Notes: generated by a model from the sequence alone, not told the origin. DNA of 62,000 bases from Cryptomeria japonica (GCF_030272615.1 NC_081413.1:603386709-603448708), one strand, 5' to 3'. Positions 11,672 to 23,815 are shown, counted from the first letter of the stretch. Numbers and translations: made by a program.

Positions 11672-12862
11672 TGTTGGATATTGTTGGTCATTGTTCCTAC
11701 TAGGATATGTTGTTGTCATTGATGCCAACATATTCTTGTGATTTGCTCTAACGATTACTGAATGGGAAGATCTTATGATCTAGTTTTGGAGTTTTGGTGT
11801 TTTGTAGAGTTTGGTATTTCCTCTGGTATATTCCGGTGTGATCAGATTTTGAGATACAATTTTGGGAGATTGTTTTAAATGGTCTTTTGTATCTTCATTT
11901 TAGATGGTTCATGATTTGATGTTCTGCAAGTTATCTTTATTCGTGATACTTGCCGATTGGTTGTGTTCTTAAGCTTCCAAACATTGATAGATGAAGATTT
12001 AATAAGTGGTGTTGGTGTAGCTATTGCTGGTGTTTCCTAGTCATGTCCTATTTATTCTAGTGATCCACATTGATTGTTGTGTGAGAACCGATGATGTTTT
12101 GTGTGTTATGTGGGTTTCCTAGTAGTGTAGCATGTTGTGGTTGATCTTGGAATGATTTTTGATGGTGTTGAGAGTTTGGGAATTTGGATTAGGTCAATGT
12201 TATATCACATAAATCATTATATTGGTCCAATGGTCAATCTTTATATCATGTAATGTAATTTTTTATTTGTGAGTTGAGGGTTTAGCCGATCTAGTTATCA
12301 AGGTTGATGACATATATATAGGAGATATATTCATCTAATGTAGGTATCAAGGTTGGGTCTAGATTATGAGAGAGTTGTGTATGTGTGATCAAGTGATTCA
12401 TCATTCGACATTATGATTGAGTAGAGTTGGGTGTTGCAGAGCAGACATTGTGCTTAACCGGAACTGTCATTGGAATTTGGAGATGTTATTCTTTTAGTCC
12501 ATTTCTTCTGGATTGTAGTCCAAATCTTATTGTAAGTCAGTGAGACTTCCCTGAGGGTTGTTGCCTTCCAGGCCAATATATTTTGAGCAGTGAGCTCTAG
12601 GCAGTGTGCCTAAATGCATGTGCATTCCTCATTGTAATATTTTCACATGTTACTATAGAGTATCGTCTTACTGTGGGTAGGTTCCCACCGTGTTTTTTCC
12701 CTTAAATAGGTTTTCTATGTTAAAATATTGGTGTTGTGTGTTGTACTTTAAATTTTCTTATCTTTTTTATTACTATAGTTTATCAGATCTATATTTGTGA
12801 TTAAGTTGGTAGATCTGGTGAAAACTGATTCACCCTCCCCCCCTCTCATTTTTTACCAATTG
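11672..12862 (+). mobile_element. Copia-B 3' LTR
   Basis: Starts TGTTGGATATTGTTGG, with the shared motif at 11713-11729, a TATA-like ACATATATATAGG near 12307, GTGGGTAGGTTCCCACCGTG near 12675 and a C-rich run at about 12830. The right end is set by the candidate GACTA duplication at 12863-12867. The usual CA end is not clear, so the border may be off by a few bases. Confidence 0.75.
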
Positions 12863-12867
12863 GACTA
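12863..12867. repeat. Candidate target-site duplication GACTA (right copy)
   Basis: Matches 6949-6953 exactly and lies at the right end of copia-B. Confidence 0.65.
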
Positions 12868-13966
12868 TCAAGATGTTAGAGAGGTCTAGAGGAGGGATTT
12901 CATGCAATTGATAGTGGGGCAAGTTATTCCCTTTAATATCTCTCTCCCATTTTTAGAGGATGAAATAGACGATGACTTGGATCTTATGGATGAGTCCTAC
13001 CACAATACAACTATGATGCCTCGTACTCTAATTCAATGCTCTCAAGAGGAGGTGACAAATATCACAACCCGCACCTCTAATATTTTGAAGAGAACTTGAT
13101 AATGGTTAGAAACAAGGTTAAGTCTCATGTTTTCTCTCTTTCATAAAAGGAAACTCCATAAGAAAAAAAGAGCTCATCTCAAATCTCTCAGAATACTAAG
13201 ACCACAACTGAGGTTAGAGCATCTTCACACAAGTCCAGCTCCCAATCTAGAGGAGATGAGGAACCCCTGGAGGATTAGGAAAAATTTAAATCAATATGTG
13301 AAGCAAGCATCACCAACCTACCCAAAAGGAAGAGAGATCAGAGGTCGGTCACACCAGCACCACTATTGACACAATATGTAACTCCTCTCATTGTAACCAC
13401 TGTTGATGATGATGCACATTTTTTATCATAAAGATGGAGAGTCTTCTTTAGGCATACCTTTGGGTAAACCCGATCCTTTGACTCTAGTGTGTCCCATATC
13501 TTTCACTCCCCTTGCTATTTCTAAGCAAGTCTCTCTTACTATCATTAGTACCTCTACAATTGTAACCTCATCCCCTTGGCTAAAAAAATCTATTGAGAAG
13601 AAGAAGAAATATACTCCGACCATATAATTGCATGTAGAAACGGTCACCCAGTTGTTAGGGGATATAACCAAACCCAAGAGGGCTAGGAGGATGTCTCGTA
13701 TGGTTATTGATTCTAGCACAAGACACCAAGTTGTGAAATTGTTGATCTTGTGGTAGACAAAGGGGAACTTGAACTCACAAAAGTCGATTATCAATTGAGA
13801 AGAATTGACATCAATCCTTCTAACATAGAGGATGATATTTATCATACTAAATTTCTTGTGAGTAATCTATCGTAGAGGGTAAAGGAGGAAGAATAGAAGA
13901 ATCATGAGCTAACTCAATAGTTGAATTCTCTCGTTGCTTTTATTCGATCTCTTCTATTGATTAGAA
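12868..13966 (+). pseudogene. Decayed coding unit H1, part 2
   Basis: The frame entering from 6953 carries on here without shift (QDVREV, then a 65-codon piece from 12902 with SLPFLEDEIDDDLDLMDESY). It is followed by a serine-rich, charged linker (VRASSHKSSSQSRGDEEP) and a piece predicted to be helical (VDLVVDKGELELTKVDYQLR, INPSNIEDDIYHTKFLVSN). Stops are frequent. The product is unrecognised. It is cut at 13966 by copia-D1. Confidence 0.5.
13962..13966. repeat. D1 target-site duplication, left copy (TAGAA)
   Basis: TAGAA abuts the D1 5' LTR; TAAAA (20554-20558) abuts the 3' LTR. Four of five bases match, as expected for a 5-bp duplication with one later change. Confidence 0.65.
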
Positions 13967-15000
13967 TGTTGGTATTTTGGTATGGTTTTGTCATTGATGT
14001 CAACACCTACTAAAACACTAGCACTTTGGAGATCCAGCAACATTCACCGACAAGCAAGTAACTATTGCATAGTTACTGGTATATGGCACACTGGCAAGAT
14101 ATAATGATCACTGGCACTTGGAATGGCATGGAAGACACATGGTTATGTTGAAGAGATCATTTGGACATCTTGTCCTAGAGTTTTGATCATTGGTATATTC
14201 ATAGTTGCATATTTATTGTTACGAGCAAATAGGTCTACGGTTACACTGGTAGTTTTATCTTTTCTAGATCAACATGGCACGCTATGGAGATGATTAATTA
14301 TTGTTGTAAATACATTAAGCCGACATGTTCAATTAGTTATTGCATCGGATATTATATTGTTTTTACAATGTTTTTATTGTAATATCTTGTAGAGCCGACC
14401 TACTAAAATTGGTCTTAGGTTATGGTATAAATATAAGATCTTATTTGTAAGATCAGATGTGGGAATGCAAAAAAGGATTGTGTGAAGGTATTTGCAAGTT
14501 TAAGCAGAGGTATACATGAAGACATCATTTGAAGGTGAAGCCAGGTTTTTGTGAAAGCATATTAGCATTATACCGGTACTGAATCCAACATATGAAGATG
14601 CTATTTTGTGCAGTACATTCTTATTGGATTTAACCATCCAACTGTAGTCAGTGTGACTCCCATTTTGTGATTGAGTAGTGAGCTCTAGGCTGTTGGCCTT
14701 TCTGCATGTGCAGATTCCATTTATGTACACTTACTATTTGCAGTAGGTTTCCCACCATGGTTTTTCCCCTTACAGGGTTTCCATGTACAAATATTGGGGT
14801 TATATTTTGTGGATGACTTTGTGTTTATGTTTCATGCACTAATACTTACCGGTATAGCAATTAACTGTTAAAACTGTCTACCGGCATACTTAACTGGTTT
14901 ACCGGTATTAAGCATTAAGTTGGTTAAGCTGTTTTTGGTTTGAATTTATTTGACAACTGATTCACCCCCCCCCCCTCTTAGTTGTCTTTGGGACCCAACA
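13967..15000 (+). mobile_element. D1 5' LTR
   Basis: TGTTGGTATTTTGGTATGG ... GGACCCAACA, 1034 bp with TGTTGG/CCAACA ends. Shared motif at 13988-14004, TATAAATA at 14426-14433, and a C-run at about 14965. It also serves as the empty-site reference for the NA insertion in the D2 LTR. Confidence 0.92.
14426..14433 (+). promoter_or_regulatory. TATA box of D1 LTR promoter
   Basis: TATAAATA lies 460 bases into the 5' LTR, as expected for the U3/R border of a plant LTR promoter. The 3' LTR has TATAAATG at about 19957. Confidence 0.55.
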
Positions 15001-15002
15001 AT

Positions 15003-15014
15003 TGGTATCAGAGC
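15003..15014 (+). promoter_or_regulatory. D1 primer-binding site (initiator tRNA-Met)
   Basis: TGGTATCAGAGC, two bases after the LTR end, the canonical plant copia primer site. Confidence 0.93.
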
Positions 15015-15056
15015 CTAGTCCTCTTTTGTAGAAGTTTAACAACTCGAGGAGATATA

Positions 15057-16060
15057 ATGTCTACTAATTATTTCAGGAAGGACAATCCTAAACTTGATGG
15101 AACCAACTATGGCATATGGAAGATCAGAATGGAGACACATCTAAATTGCATTGGAAAAGACATCTGGGAAGTTACAAAGAATGGTTATACTACTACTGTA
15201 CCAGGTTAGCCCAGTCCAGCTAGCTTGACAAAAGATGAGGAAAATGATTGCAAAGCAAGAGAAGCACTATTGAGCGCATTATCAGATCAACAAATCATGG
15301 GACTATAAAATAGGTCTACTGCTAAAGCTATTTGGGATCATTTGGAAACATTGAATGAAGGAGATTCCATAGTCAAAATTGCAAAACTTGAAAGCTTCCG
15401 AGTCAGGTATGAACATCTGAAAATGGAAGAAGATGAAAGGATTTATGCTTTTATGGAAAGAGAAAATGAAATTGTTTTAGGTATTAAATGTTGTGGAGGA
15501 ACCTTAAGTGAGGATGAAATTGTTTCAAAAGTTTTAAGATGATTGCCACCGGCATATAAAATGAAAGTTACTGCTATAAATGAGTTAAGAACAATGCCTA
15601 ATACATCAGTTACTAGGGATACATTGATTGGGAAACTTTCAGCTTTTGAAATTGAAGAATTTGGTCCTGTTGCTACTATAAAGACAGATTTGGCCTTTAA
15701 AGCATCAACATCATCTACTCCATCCTTTGACAAATCTGATTGGAAATCCTTTTATGCAAGAGAACTTGAAGAAAGTAGGAAAGAAAATGAAGAACTTGAA
15801 GCACTATTTGCAAGGAAAATGCCTAAAGGTCTAGTTGAAAGTAAGTATGAAGGTAAAGCACCCTTTAAATGTTTTAACTGCAATAAGATTGGTCATATGG
15901 CTTCAAGATGCCTTGATAGACATGCTAGACTAAGAGAAGAAGCTAGAAGAAATACAAGCCTAACCCTAAATATCAGAGATACAGATTTAAGAAGAATAAA
16001 GACAAATCTTGTTACATTGCTAATGAAGGTGTGACTGATGATTCTGATGAGGATCCGGTA
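15057..16060 (+). pseudogene. D1 gag (broken)
   Basis: ATG at 15057 (MSTNYFRKDNPKLDGTNYG), preceded by a short leader after the primer site. The gag region continues with WDHLETLNEGDSI, GTLSEDEIVSKVLR, SAFEIEEFGPVA and the zinc knuckle CFNCNKIGHMASRC (15870-15911, pattern C-x2-C-x4-H-x4-C intact). Stops at 15208, 15307 and 15540, and a one-base shift near 15950, break it. Gag would package element RNA into particles. Confidence 0.9.
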
Positions 16061-16440
16061 GACAATGGATGGGTTTTTGTTTCTGTAACAAAATATCAAC
16101 CAGCACCTACTGCTCAACTGGTAGTACAGGCTCTAGTAGCTAAAGTTTAAGTAAAGGATGCATGGATCATTGATTTAGGATGCTCACATAATATGATAGG
16201 AGACAAAGGTAAATTCTTGAACTTTCAAGAATACAATGGAGGCTTAGTGATATTTGGAGATGATAAAGCTTGTTCAATCAAAGGTAAGGGTTCAATATCT
16301 CTTGATGGTAAGCATAACACTGACAATGTCTACTATGTTGAAGGATTAAAGCATAATCTTTTGAGTGTTGGTCAGTTAGTTAAGAAAGGATTTCAGTTAC
16401 AATTTAAAAATAGAAATTGCAACCAGTAATCAGACTAGAG
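16061..16440 (+). pseudogene. D1 protease region
   Basis: Retropepsin motif read as WIIDLGCSHNMIGD near 16164: the catalytic Asp is present but the following Ser of D-S-G-C is Leu. It continues KGSISLDGKHNTDNVYYVEG and LKHNLLSVGQLV. A TAA at 16149 and a frame change near 16427 separate it from gag and integrase. Confidence 0.85.
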
Positions 16441-17506
16441 GTAATATCTTTCATTTGAATAACAATGAAAAGACATGCTTAATTGCACATATAGATGAAA
16501 TTTGGTTATGGCGTAAGAGACTCTATCATGTAAAATTTGATTGCATGGTAAAGATCAGTACTACTAAGGCAGTTAGAGATTTACCTAAAATTGTCAAACC
16601 TCAGAATACAATATGCAAAGAATATCAATTTGGAAAACAATTTAGAGCTATTTTCAAAAGTATTCCAAAAAAATCAAATAATGCTCTTGATTTGATTCAC
16701 ACTGATTTATGTGGTCTAGCTAGAACTAAAAGCTTACATGGTGATAGATATTTCATGCTAATCATTGATGACTATTCTAGAATGTGTTGGGTTACTTTTC
16801 TCAGAGAAAAACCAGAAGCACTTGGAAAGTTCAAATTGTTCAAAGCAATGGTTGAAAATGAAACCAATAATAAAATGAAATGTTTAAGATTAGATCAAGG
16901 AGGTGAATTTACATCTAAGGAATTTAATACATTCTGTGAAGTGAATGGAATCAGAAGATAGCTATCAGCACCTCGAACACCACAGCAGAATGGAGTTGTT
17001 GAAAGGAAAAACAAAACTATCTTAGATGCAGCAAGAAGTATGTTATTAGAAGCAAATTTACCACATGTGTATTGGAGAGAAGCAGTTAGCACAACGGTCT
17101 ATACATTTAATAAAGTTTACATCAAAGGTGAAACCGGTAAGACCTCTCATGAACTATGGTTTGGTAATACTCCTACTCTTAAGTATTTTAGAATTTTTGG
17201 AAGTAAATGTTATATTATAAGAGATGAGTATATTGGCAAATTTGATCCTAGAAGTGATGAAGGAATATTTATTGGTTATTCATCTAAGAGCAAAGCATAT
17301 AGATGTTTTAACAAGAGATTGCAGAAAATTGTTGAGAGTACAAATGTAAAGATTGATGAACAATTCAGAGGAACTTCAAGGTATATAGACTCTGAACCGG
17401 CAATAGAAATTTTTACAAATGAACCTACTCTAAATCCAACAGTAATTGAGGAACAACAACAAACTAAGACACCCCAGTATGTAAGATTGAATCATTCCGA
17501 AGATTA
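16441..17506 (+). pseudogene. D1 integrase
   Basis: HHCC remnant (RLYHVKF, CKEYQFGKQ with the second Cys changed to Tyr), catalytic Asp in LIHTDLCG, Asp in RLDQGGEF, Glu in QQNGVVERKNK, then KGETGKTSHELWFGNTP and the GKFDPRSDEGIFIGYSSKSK tail. One stop at about 16959 splits it into two long open pieces (168 and 155 codons). The DDE triad is retained. Confidence 0.9.
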
Positions 17507-18480
17507 GATAATTGGAAACAAGTTTAAAGGAGTTATGACAAGAGGAAGATTGGCAAATGAAGAGGTATGTCTTATTTCTCAAATTGAACCATCATCTGTT
17601 AATGAGGCATTTGAAGATAAATTTTGGATTAAAGCTATGAAAGAAGAATTAGAACAAATTGAGAAAAACAACACTTGGACATTAGTTCCCTGGCCTAAAG
17701 ATAAAAATGTAATTGGAACCAAATGGGTATTTAGAAACAAGCTTGATGAAGATGGTAAGGTTGTCAAAAATAAAGCAAGACTAGTGTGTAAGGAATATTC
17801 TCAGAAAGAAGGAGTTGATTACAATGAAACCTTTGCACCGATAGCTAGAATTGAGGCAATCAGATTATTTTTAACTTTTGCAACACACAAGAATTACAAA
17901 GTTTATCAAATGGATATTAAATGTGCATTTTTGAATGGAGATATTGAAGAGGAAGTATACATTGAACAACCTGATGGATTTTATTTGACAGATGACAATG
18001 ATATGGTATGCAGGTTAAGAAAAGCTCTGTATGGACTAAAACAAGCCCCAAGAGCTTGGTATGCAAGATTGGATAAGTATCTTTTAAAGATTGGTTTTAC
18101 TAAAGGAACTATAGACAACAATTTATATTATAAAGTAACTAATGATGACATCTTGATTATAGAAGTATTTGTTGATGATATAATCTTTGGAAGAGAAGAT
18201 GGATTATGTAAGGAATTTTCTATTAAAATGTAGAAAGAATTTGAAATGTCTATGATAGGAGAAATCAAATTCTTTTTAGGATTGCAGATTTCACAGACTG
18301 ATAAAGGTATATTCTTGAGTCAATCCAAATACTTAAAAGAGTTACTAAAGAAATTTGGGATTGAGAACTCTAAACTGGTAAGCACACCTATGACAACAAA
18401 TGACAAATTATCACAAAGGGATGAATCTACACCTGTTAATCCAACTAGATACAAATCTATGATAAGAGGTTTACTGTATT
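17507..18480 (+). pseudogene. D1 reverse transcriptase
   Basis: A 232-codon open piece covers the RT fingers and palm: [90 protein letters not shown] and catalytic FVDD at about 18168-18179. A TAG at 18231-18233 separates it from the thumb (MSMIGEIKFFLGLQISQ). Catalytic residues are intact, so only a few changes inactivate it. Confidence 0.92.
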
Positions 18481-19088
18481 TGACACAAACCAGACCTGAT
18501 ATTATGAATGCAGTATGTATTGTTTCAATATTTCAAAGTAATCCTAGAGAAAATCATGAATCAGTAGTAAAAAGTATTTTTCGGTACTTACAAGGCACTA
18601 TAAATCTTGGATTATGGTATCCTAGAGATGAAAACTTTGAATTATGTGTATACACAAATGCAAATTGGGCAAGAGATGTGGATGATAGGAAAAGAACCAC
18701 CAGCGGAGCATTCTTTCTTGGAAATAGACTAGTTTCTTGGTTAAGTAAGAAATAGAGTTGTATATCTTTATCAATAGCAGAATCAGAATATGTTGCAGTA
18801 GCAACTAACTATACACAGGTACTATGGCTTAAGCAAATGTTAAAAGATATAAAGGTAAAATGCAAGGAACCTATTACTATCTATTGTGATAACACTACAA
18901 CAATTGATATATCTAAGAATCCAGTATTACATTCTAAAACCAAACATGTTTCTATCAAATTAAATTTTCTAAGGGAGAAAGTTGAAGCTAAGGAGATAAA
19001 ACTAGTTTATGTGAATACTAAAGAGCAGATTGTAGATATTTTCACTAAACCTTTGCCTAAGGAGACTTTTGAATATCTCAGAGATTAG
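18481..19088 (+). pseudogene. D1 RNase H
   Basis: RPDIMNAVCIVS, IFRYLQGTINLGLWYP and the acidic region VYTNANWARDVDDRKRTTSG, where the usual first Asp (TDADWA) is Asn. After a stop at 18753 it continues SIAESEYVAVATNYTQVLWL, YCDNTTTIDISKNPV, TKHVSIKLNFLREKV and DIFTKPLPKETFEYLRD. Confidence 0.88.
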
Positions 19089-19505
19089 CTTGGAGTCATA
19101 CCACCACTGGTAGAGACTTAGACAATTGATGTTTGTCATCAACCAGCAGAATCAATAGAGAAATCTTTTATTCCAGTCTTTGATGAGGAAGCTACTTCTC
19201 AGGGGGAGTAGTTGGTATATTAAATTGGTTGGTATTTTGTATATGAACTTGGTTTTATTATAACTTTGGCATTTGATGTCAAAGGGGGAGATATATATAT
19301 GGAAAAACACATGTTCTTTTGGAGAGATTGGTATGGAAAACACATGTTTCTCCCAGGAGAGATTGTTGTTCAGGAGAGATTATTACTCTCTAATTTCTGG
19401 TTATGATCTTTTTGGAGATTGTTGGTTTTTGATACTTGGCATTTCTGTTTTGGCACTTTGATGGTTTTTCCATCTTGTGTTGCCATCAATGCCAAAGGGG
19501 GAGAT
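19089..19505 (+). other. D1 3' untranslated region with serial purine tracts and PPT
   Basis: Three tracts: AGGGGGAG at 19201, AAAGGGGGAGA at 19281 (preceded by TTTGGCATTTGATGTC) and the terminal AAAGGGGGAGAT at 19494-19505. Same arrangement as in B, A1, N1 and N2. Confidence 0.75.
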
Positions 19506-20553
19506 TTTTGGTATTTTGGTATGGTTTTGTCATTGATGTCAACACCTACTAAAACACTAGCACTTTGGAGATCCAACAACATTGACTAGCAAACAACTAT
19601 TGCACAGTTACTGGTATATGGCACACCAACAAGATATAATGATCATCGACACTTGGAATGGCATGGAAGACACATGGTTATGTCAAAGACATCATTTGGA
19701 CATCATGTCCTAGAGTTTTGATCATTGGTATATTCATAGTGCATATTTGTTGTTACCGACAAATAGGTCTAGGGTTACACCGGCAAGTTTATCTTTTCTA
19801 GATCAACATGGCACACTATGGAGATGATTAATTATTGTTGTAAATGCATTAAGCCGACATGTTCAATCAGTTATTGATCGTATATTATATTGTTTGTAAA
19901 ATGTTTTTATTGTAATAACTTGTAGAGCCGACCTACTAAATTTGGTCTTAGGTTATGGTATAAATGTAAGATCTTATTTGTAAGATCAGATGTGGGAATG
20001 TGAAAAAGGATTGTGTAAAGGTATATGCAAGTGTAAGAAAAGCTATACATGAAGACATCATTTGAAGGTGAAGCTAGGTTTTTGTGAAAGCATATCAGCA
20101 TTACACCGGTACTAGATCCAGCATATGAAGATGCTATTCTATGTAGTACATTCTTATTGGATTTAACCATCCAACTATAGTCAGTGTGACTCCTATTTTG
20201 TGATTGAGCAGTGAGCTCTAGGCTATTGGCCTTTCTGCATGTGCAGATCCCATTTATATACACTTACTATCTGCAATAGTATCATCTGATTGTGGGTACT
20301 TAGGTTTCCCACTGTGGTTTTTCCCCTTATAGGGTTTCCATGTACAAATATTGGTGTTATGTGTTGTGGATGACTTTGTGTTTATGTTTCATGCACTAAT
20401 ACTTACCGGTATAGCAATTAACTGTTAAAACTATCTACCAACATACTTAACTAGTTTACCGGTATTAAGCATTAAGTTGGTTAAGTTATTTTTGGTTTGA
20501 ATTTATTTGACAATTGATTCACCCCCCCTCTCACTTGTCTCCAGGACCAAACA
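19506..20553 (+). mobile_element. D1 3' LTR
   Basis: Aligns with 13967-15000. The initial TG has become TT (TTTTGGTATTTTGG). Ends GGACCAAACA. 1048 bp, with scattered substitutions and a short insertion near 20290 relative to the 5' copy. Confidence 0.9.
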
Positions 20554-20956
20554 TAAAAAATCACCCAATGAAGGGACTTTTCAAATGCACCTATGTTAGG
20601 AGGAATCAATGATGACCAATTGGAATAGGTGAAGAGATGTAAGGAAATAAAAATGACTATTGAAGAGTGGGTGAATAAAGGTAGAACCAAATGTTTCATA
20701 TTTATTGATGAAGGTTTGAGAACTTACACCACTCTTGCAAACAAAAGATGCACTCTCCACGCCGACCTAAAAGAGCTTAGAAAAGAAATGGGTGGACTCG
20801 AGCTCATTTCCCACCAATTGCGAAAAATTTCTAAAATACACCTCACTCTACTAATAAAGGAGGGAATTATTAAGGATCACATAGAAAATAAAGCATCTAA
20901 TTGGAAAGAAATGGCCAAGTGGAGATTGTTTTAACTAAAAGATCTCCATACAAAAA
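20554..20956 (+). pseudogene. Decayed coding unit H1, part 3
   Basis: Contains a 101-codon open frame (20629-20934) rich in Lys/Glu/Leu: MTIEEWVNKGRTKCFIF, LHADLKELRKEMGGLEL, ISHQLRKISKIHLTL. It is likely helical or coiled coil, which fits the C-terminal part of H1 after the helical end of part 2. No known domain recognised. The N1 LTR begins at about 20957. Confidence 0.45.
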
Positions 20957-22133
20957 TAGTAACGACCCGATATACTTATAAGGCACTGAGAGGGGGGGAT
21001 AAATCAGTGCAAGTAGAAACCACAACACAAATCTGATAATCAATTTAAATAACTTAGAGCTTAATAAACATAAAATAAATATCACCACATTAGCTAACAC
21101 CTAATATATCAAGCTCCACATAACACATAGATTTATATGTGGAAACCTAGAAGGGAAAAACCATAGTGGGAGTTAATACCCACAAGATTCACTATTTGCA
21201 AAATAGAAATCTTTGATTGGTTAAGGTCTTACAAATATGCACGGTTAGGAGCAGACCCTATTAGAAGTCACTTGATTAAGGGATTTATCTCAACCCTATT
21301 AAAAGCTTTACCCTATTAGGAGCAACCTCACAGGAGGATTTAGATTCAAGTTAATGAGCTACCCTGTTAAGGGATTTACAATTTTAGGCCTCTTAAGACC
21401 TACTCGATCAGGGGATTTGACTGCTACAACTATTGGGAAAACAACATTAGAGTGATCTACATGTAGCACCTCTATGCTTGATAAGAGCGACTTCAGTTAT
21501 ACTCAATACATCAACAACATATCCATACAAACCTTCTCAAATTACCGCACAATCAAACTCTCAATAGTGGCTCTCGATCTCATTCTTCATCTCATACCTC
21601 ATCACATTATTTATAAGCATCAACTTAGTCAGCTAACAAAATTGTAACAATTTCCTAGGTTCAATGAATCTAGTCAATTTTGCACTACATGCTATACTTA
21701 TGTCGGCCACTGACATAACAACTTAAAAATAAAACATTATGTGTACTAGTTTACCAATCTTAGTGACTTTGTTCTACTGGTTAGCTATTCTTCATGATTG
21801 ACAGCTATGTACATCACAACTCTCTCATCCTATTGAATCTATCGTTGTGGTGTGAAACATAGCTATGTGATACAATCTCCGACACTCTTGTAAAACCACA
21901 TAATCTAACTCTTCATTTATCCCTCATACTGGTTGCTTGAATACAACTTTGTTCCTGTTAACTGGTTGAAGTCTATTTGTTGGTTCATTGATAAATTGTC
22001 TCCTCTATAGGTTATGCATTATCAGTTGGCTGAAAAGACTTAGATTACTATCAAAACATAGTTTTCATCAATGACAATATAAAACAAGTCATCAATCAAC
22101 CTATTACATCAAAATATCATCATCAAGCCAACA
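20957..22133 (-). mobile_element. N1 3' LTR (minus strand)
   Basis: On the minus strand it starts TGTTGGCTTGATG at 22133, right after a polypurine tract, and ends near 20957 past the C-rich TTATCCCCCCCTCTCAGTG. The shared motif is at 22063-22077. The 3' terminus is uncertain: no clean CA. It differs from the N2 LTR in length (about 1177 against 785 bp), so it is a separate subfamily. Confidence 0.75.
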
Positions 22134-22365
22134 ATCTCCCCCTTTGGCATTGATGGCAACACTTAGGAAATTTTTTATCTAAGTGTGCAATACAAAAATT
22201 GACTCAACTCATGACACATACTCCCCCTTAGCAATTACATGTTATTACAAAATTAACAAACATATATACTACTACTCCCCATTACAATTCAAAATTTTGA
22301 CTTCACTACTACTCCCCTTTTGACAGTAATGACAAAGGCAAGTAAATATTGTAGTCGCATAAATC
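22134..22365 (-). other. N1 3' untranslated region with PPT and serial purine tracts
   Basis: Minus-strand purine tracts: terminal AAAGGGGGAGAT (22134-22145), AAGGGGGAGT (about 22220), GGGGAGTAGT (about 22273) and AAAAGGGGAGTAG (about 22311). The arrangement is that of the copia elements, although this element has no pol. Confidence 0.7.
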
Positions 22366-23815
22366 TGTCCACTTAATTAAATGAATATTTAATATTTATT
22401 TTATTATTTAACCATCAGTCACCAGTTAACTAAATTAATATTTAATTAATTCATCCTCAAACTCTTCTTCTATTAATTAAATAAATTATTTAATTTATTT
22501 AAATTAATTCATTAAGCCACACTCTAAATCAATTAAATGAATAAAACATATTTAGTTAATTTAACCCCCTTTCCTCTTTTAAATAAATAATAAAACATTT
22601 ATTTAAATCCCAAAACTACCCCCCACTTGCATTCTCCTACAAATGCAAGTTGCACCTATTTTATTGAAATAAAGTAATTTTATTTTAAATAAAATCCTAT
22701 TTTCTCTCACCCACCAAGCCCACTTGCATCCTAAACCCATTCTAGATTCTTCTAAACCATTCCTAATTAGCCTAAACCCATCCCTAATTATTGTCACATT
22801 CCTAAGAAACTTGAAGTCACTTCTCAAAGCCTCCAAGGTCTTTGAAAATCATTAAATGCTTTATGTCTCTAACAAGCTAACTCGTAAAGTCTTCCAAACC
22901 ATTAATGGTTCTTACATAACCATTTATGGCTCTTACATAACCATTAATGGTTAAATTCAACTCACCCACATGGTTAGAGACTTTCCTTCTAACTCAAACT
23001 CCATTTAACTCATGGGTCTCTTCAAGCATTCATTGCTTTGACCATGGTTATCCCCACTAACTCTTGCACAAGAGTTTGTCCATTGGATAAAAGCATTATT
23101 CATTGGATAAAGGCTTTATTCATTCAACTCAAGCCTAACCTTACCTCCCAAGATAACCATCATGTCATCTCAAGCATTTAATGCTTCTTTCCTCTCCTCT
23201 CAAGCCATCTCATGATGATATTTGTCATCCTGGGATTGGGTTGAAAACCCTCACATGGATCATAAACCTATCAATCCTGACCCTTGTTGAGATTACTCAA
23301 TCTCAACCATCCATTTCTCTATTTGTCCTATAAATAGAGCCCATTTCCTTCATATCCACATCCATAAATCTTGTATGCATCTAACCTATACTAAAATTGA
23401 GAGAGTATTTTAGGAGAAAATCATATCTAAATTGTTTTTTTGGCTATAATCAATATAGATTAATTAGGTTTTTTTCTCATATCTAATTTGTTTGCATTTG
23501 CATAGTCTTTTATCTTCATTATTCGTAAATCTTGAATCTCCATAAGACATCCATAGTAGTTTAAAAAGTTGAGGGCTACACTCATGTGGAACTTGGAGAG
23601 GAGAGGAACAAGGGAGGAGCAACTATGAGTATGTTTGAGAGCGTTTGGGAGGGTTTAGTGTCTTTTCTCCATTTTTGTATGCTTTCTATAATATGTTTGA
23701 TCTCTCTTGATATGCATGCTTAGGATTGTAGATTCTTTTGTATTTCATTTATGATTGATACTACTAACACAAATGTTTGAATGACTTGTCTTGGGTTCCT
23801 AACATCCTTTTTACA
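22366..23815 (+). mobile_element. Solo-LTR-like insertion in N1
   Basis: A 1450-bp block with TG...CA ends (TGTCCACTTAATTAAATG ... CCTTTTTACA) and no coding capacity, lying inside N1 between its 3' UTR and second ORF. A TATA box TATAAATA at 23329-23336 about two thirds in, followed by an untranslated stretch, fits an LTR promoter on +. No primer site or partner LTR follows. A flanking duplication is not convincing (GCATAAAT against GCATCAAAT), so the exact ends are provisional. Confidence 0.55.
23329..23336 (+). promoter_or_regulatory. TATA box in solo LTR
   Basis: TATAAATA within CCTATAAATAGAGCCC, a strong plant TATA context. Confidence 0.5.

Larger units (their letters stand above)
13967..20553 (+). 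mobile_element. Copia-D1, structurally complete LTR retrotransposon
   Basis: 6587 bp: 5' LTR 13967-15000, primer site, gag, protease, integrase, RT and RNase H in the Ty1/copia order, polypurine tract, 3' LTR 19506-20553, with near-matching flanking duplications. Coding capacity is lost through about ten stops and a one-base frameshift near 15950. It is the best template in the window for reading its broken relatives B, A1 and D2. Confidence 0.92.

Noticed and set aside
15003-15014. Possible tRNA gene fragment (TGGTATCAGAGC sites at several places)
   Set aside because: Only the 12-base primer complement is present, next to LTR ends; no tRNA cloverleaf.
22366-23815. Possible DNA transposon with CTGT/ACAG ends and GCATAAAT-type flanks
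   Set aside because: Only four-base ends and an imperfect flank match; the TG...CA ends and TATA box fit a solo LTR better.
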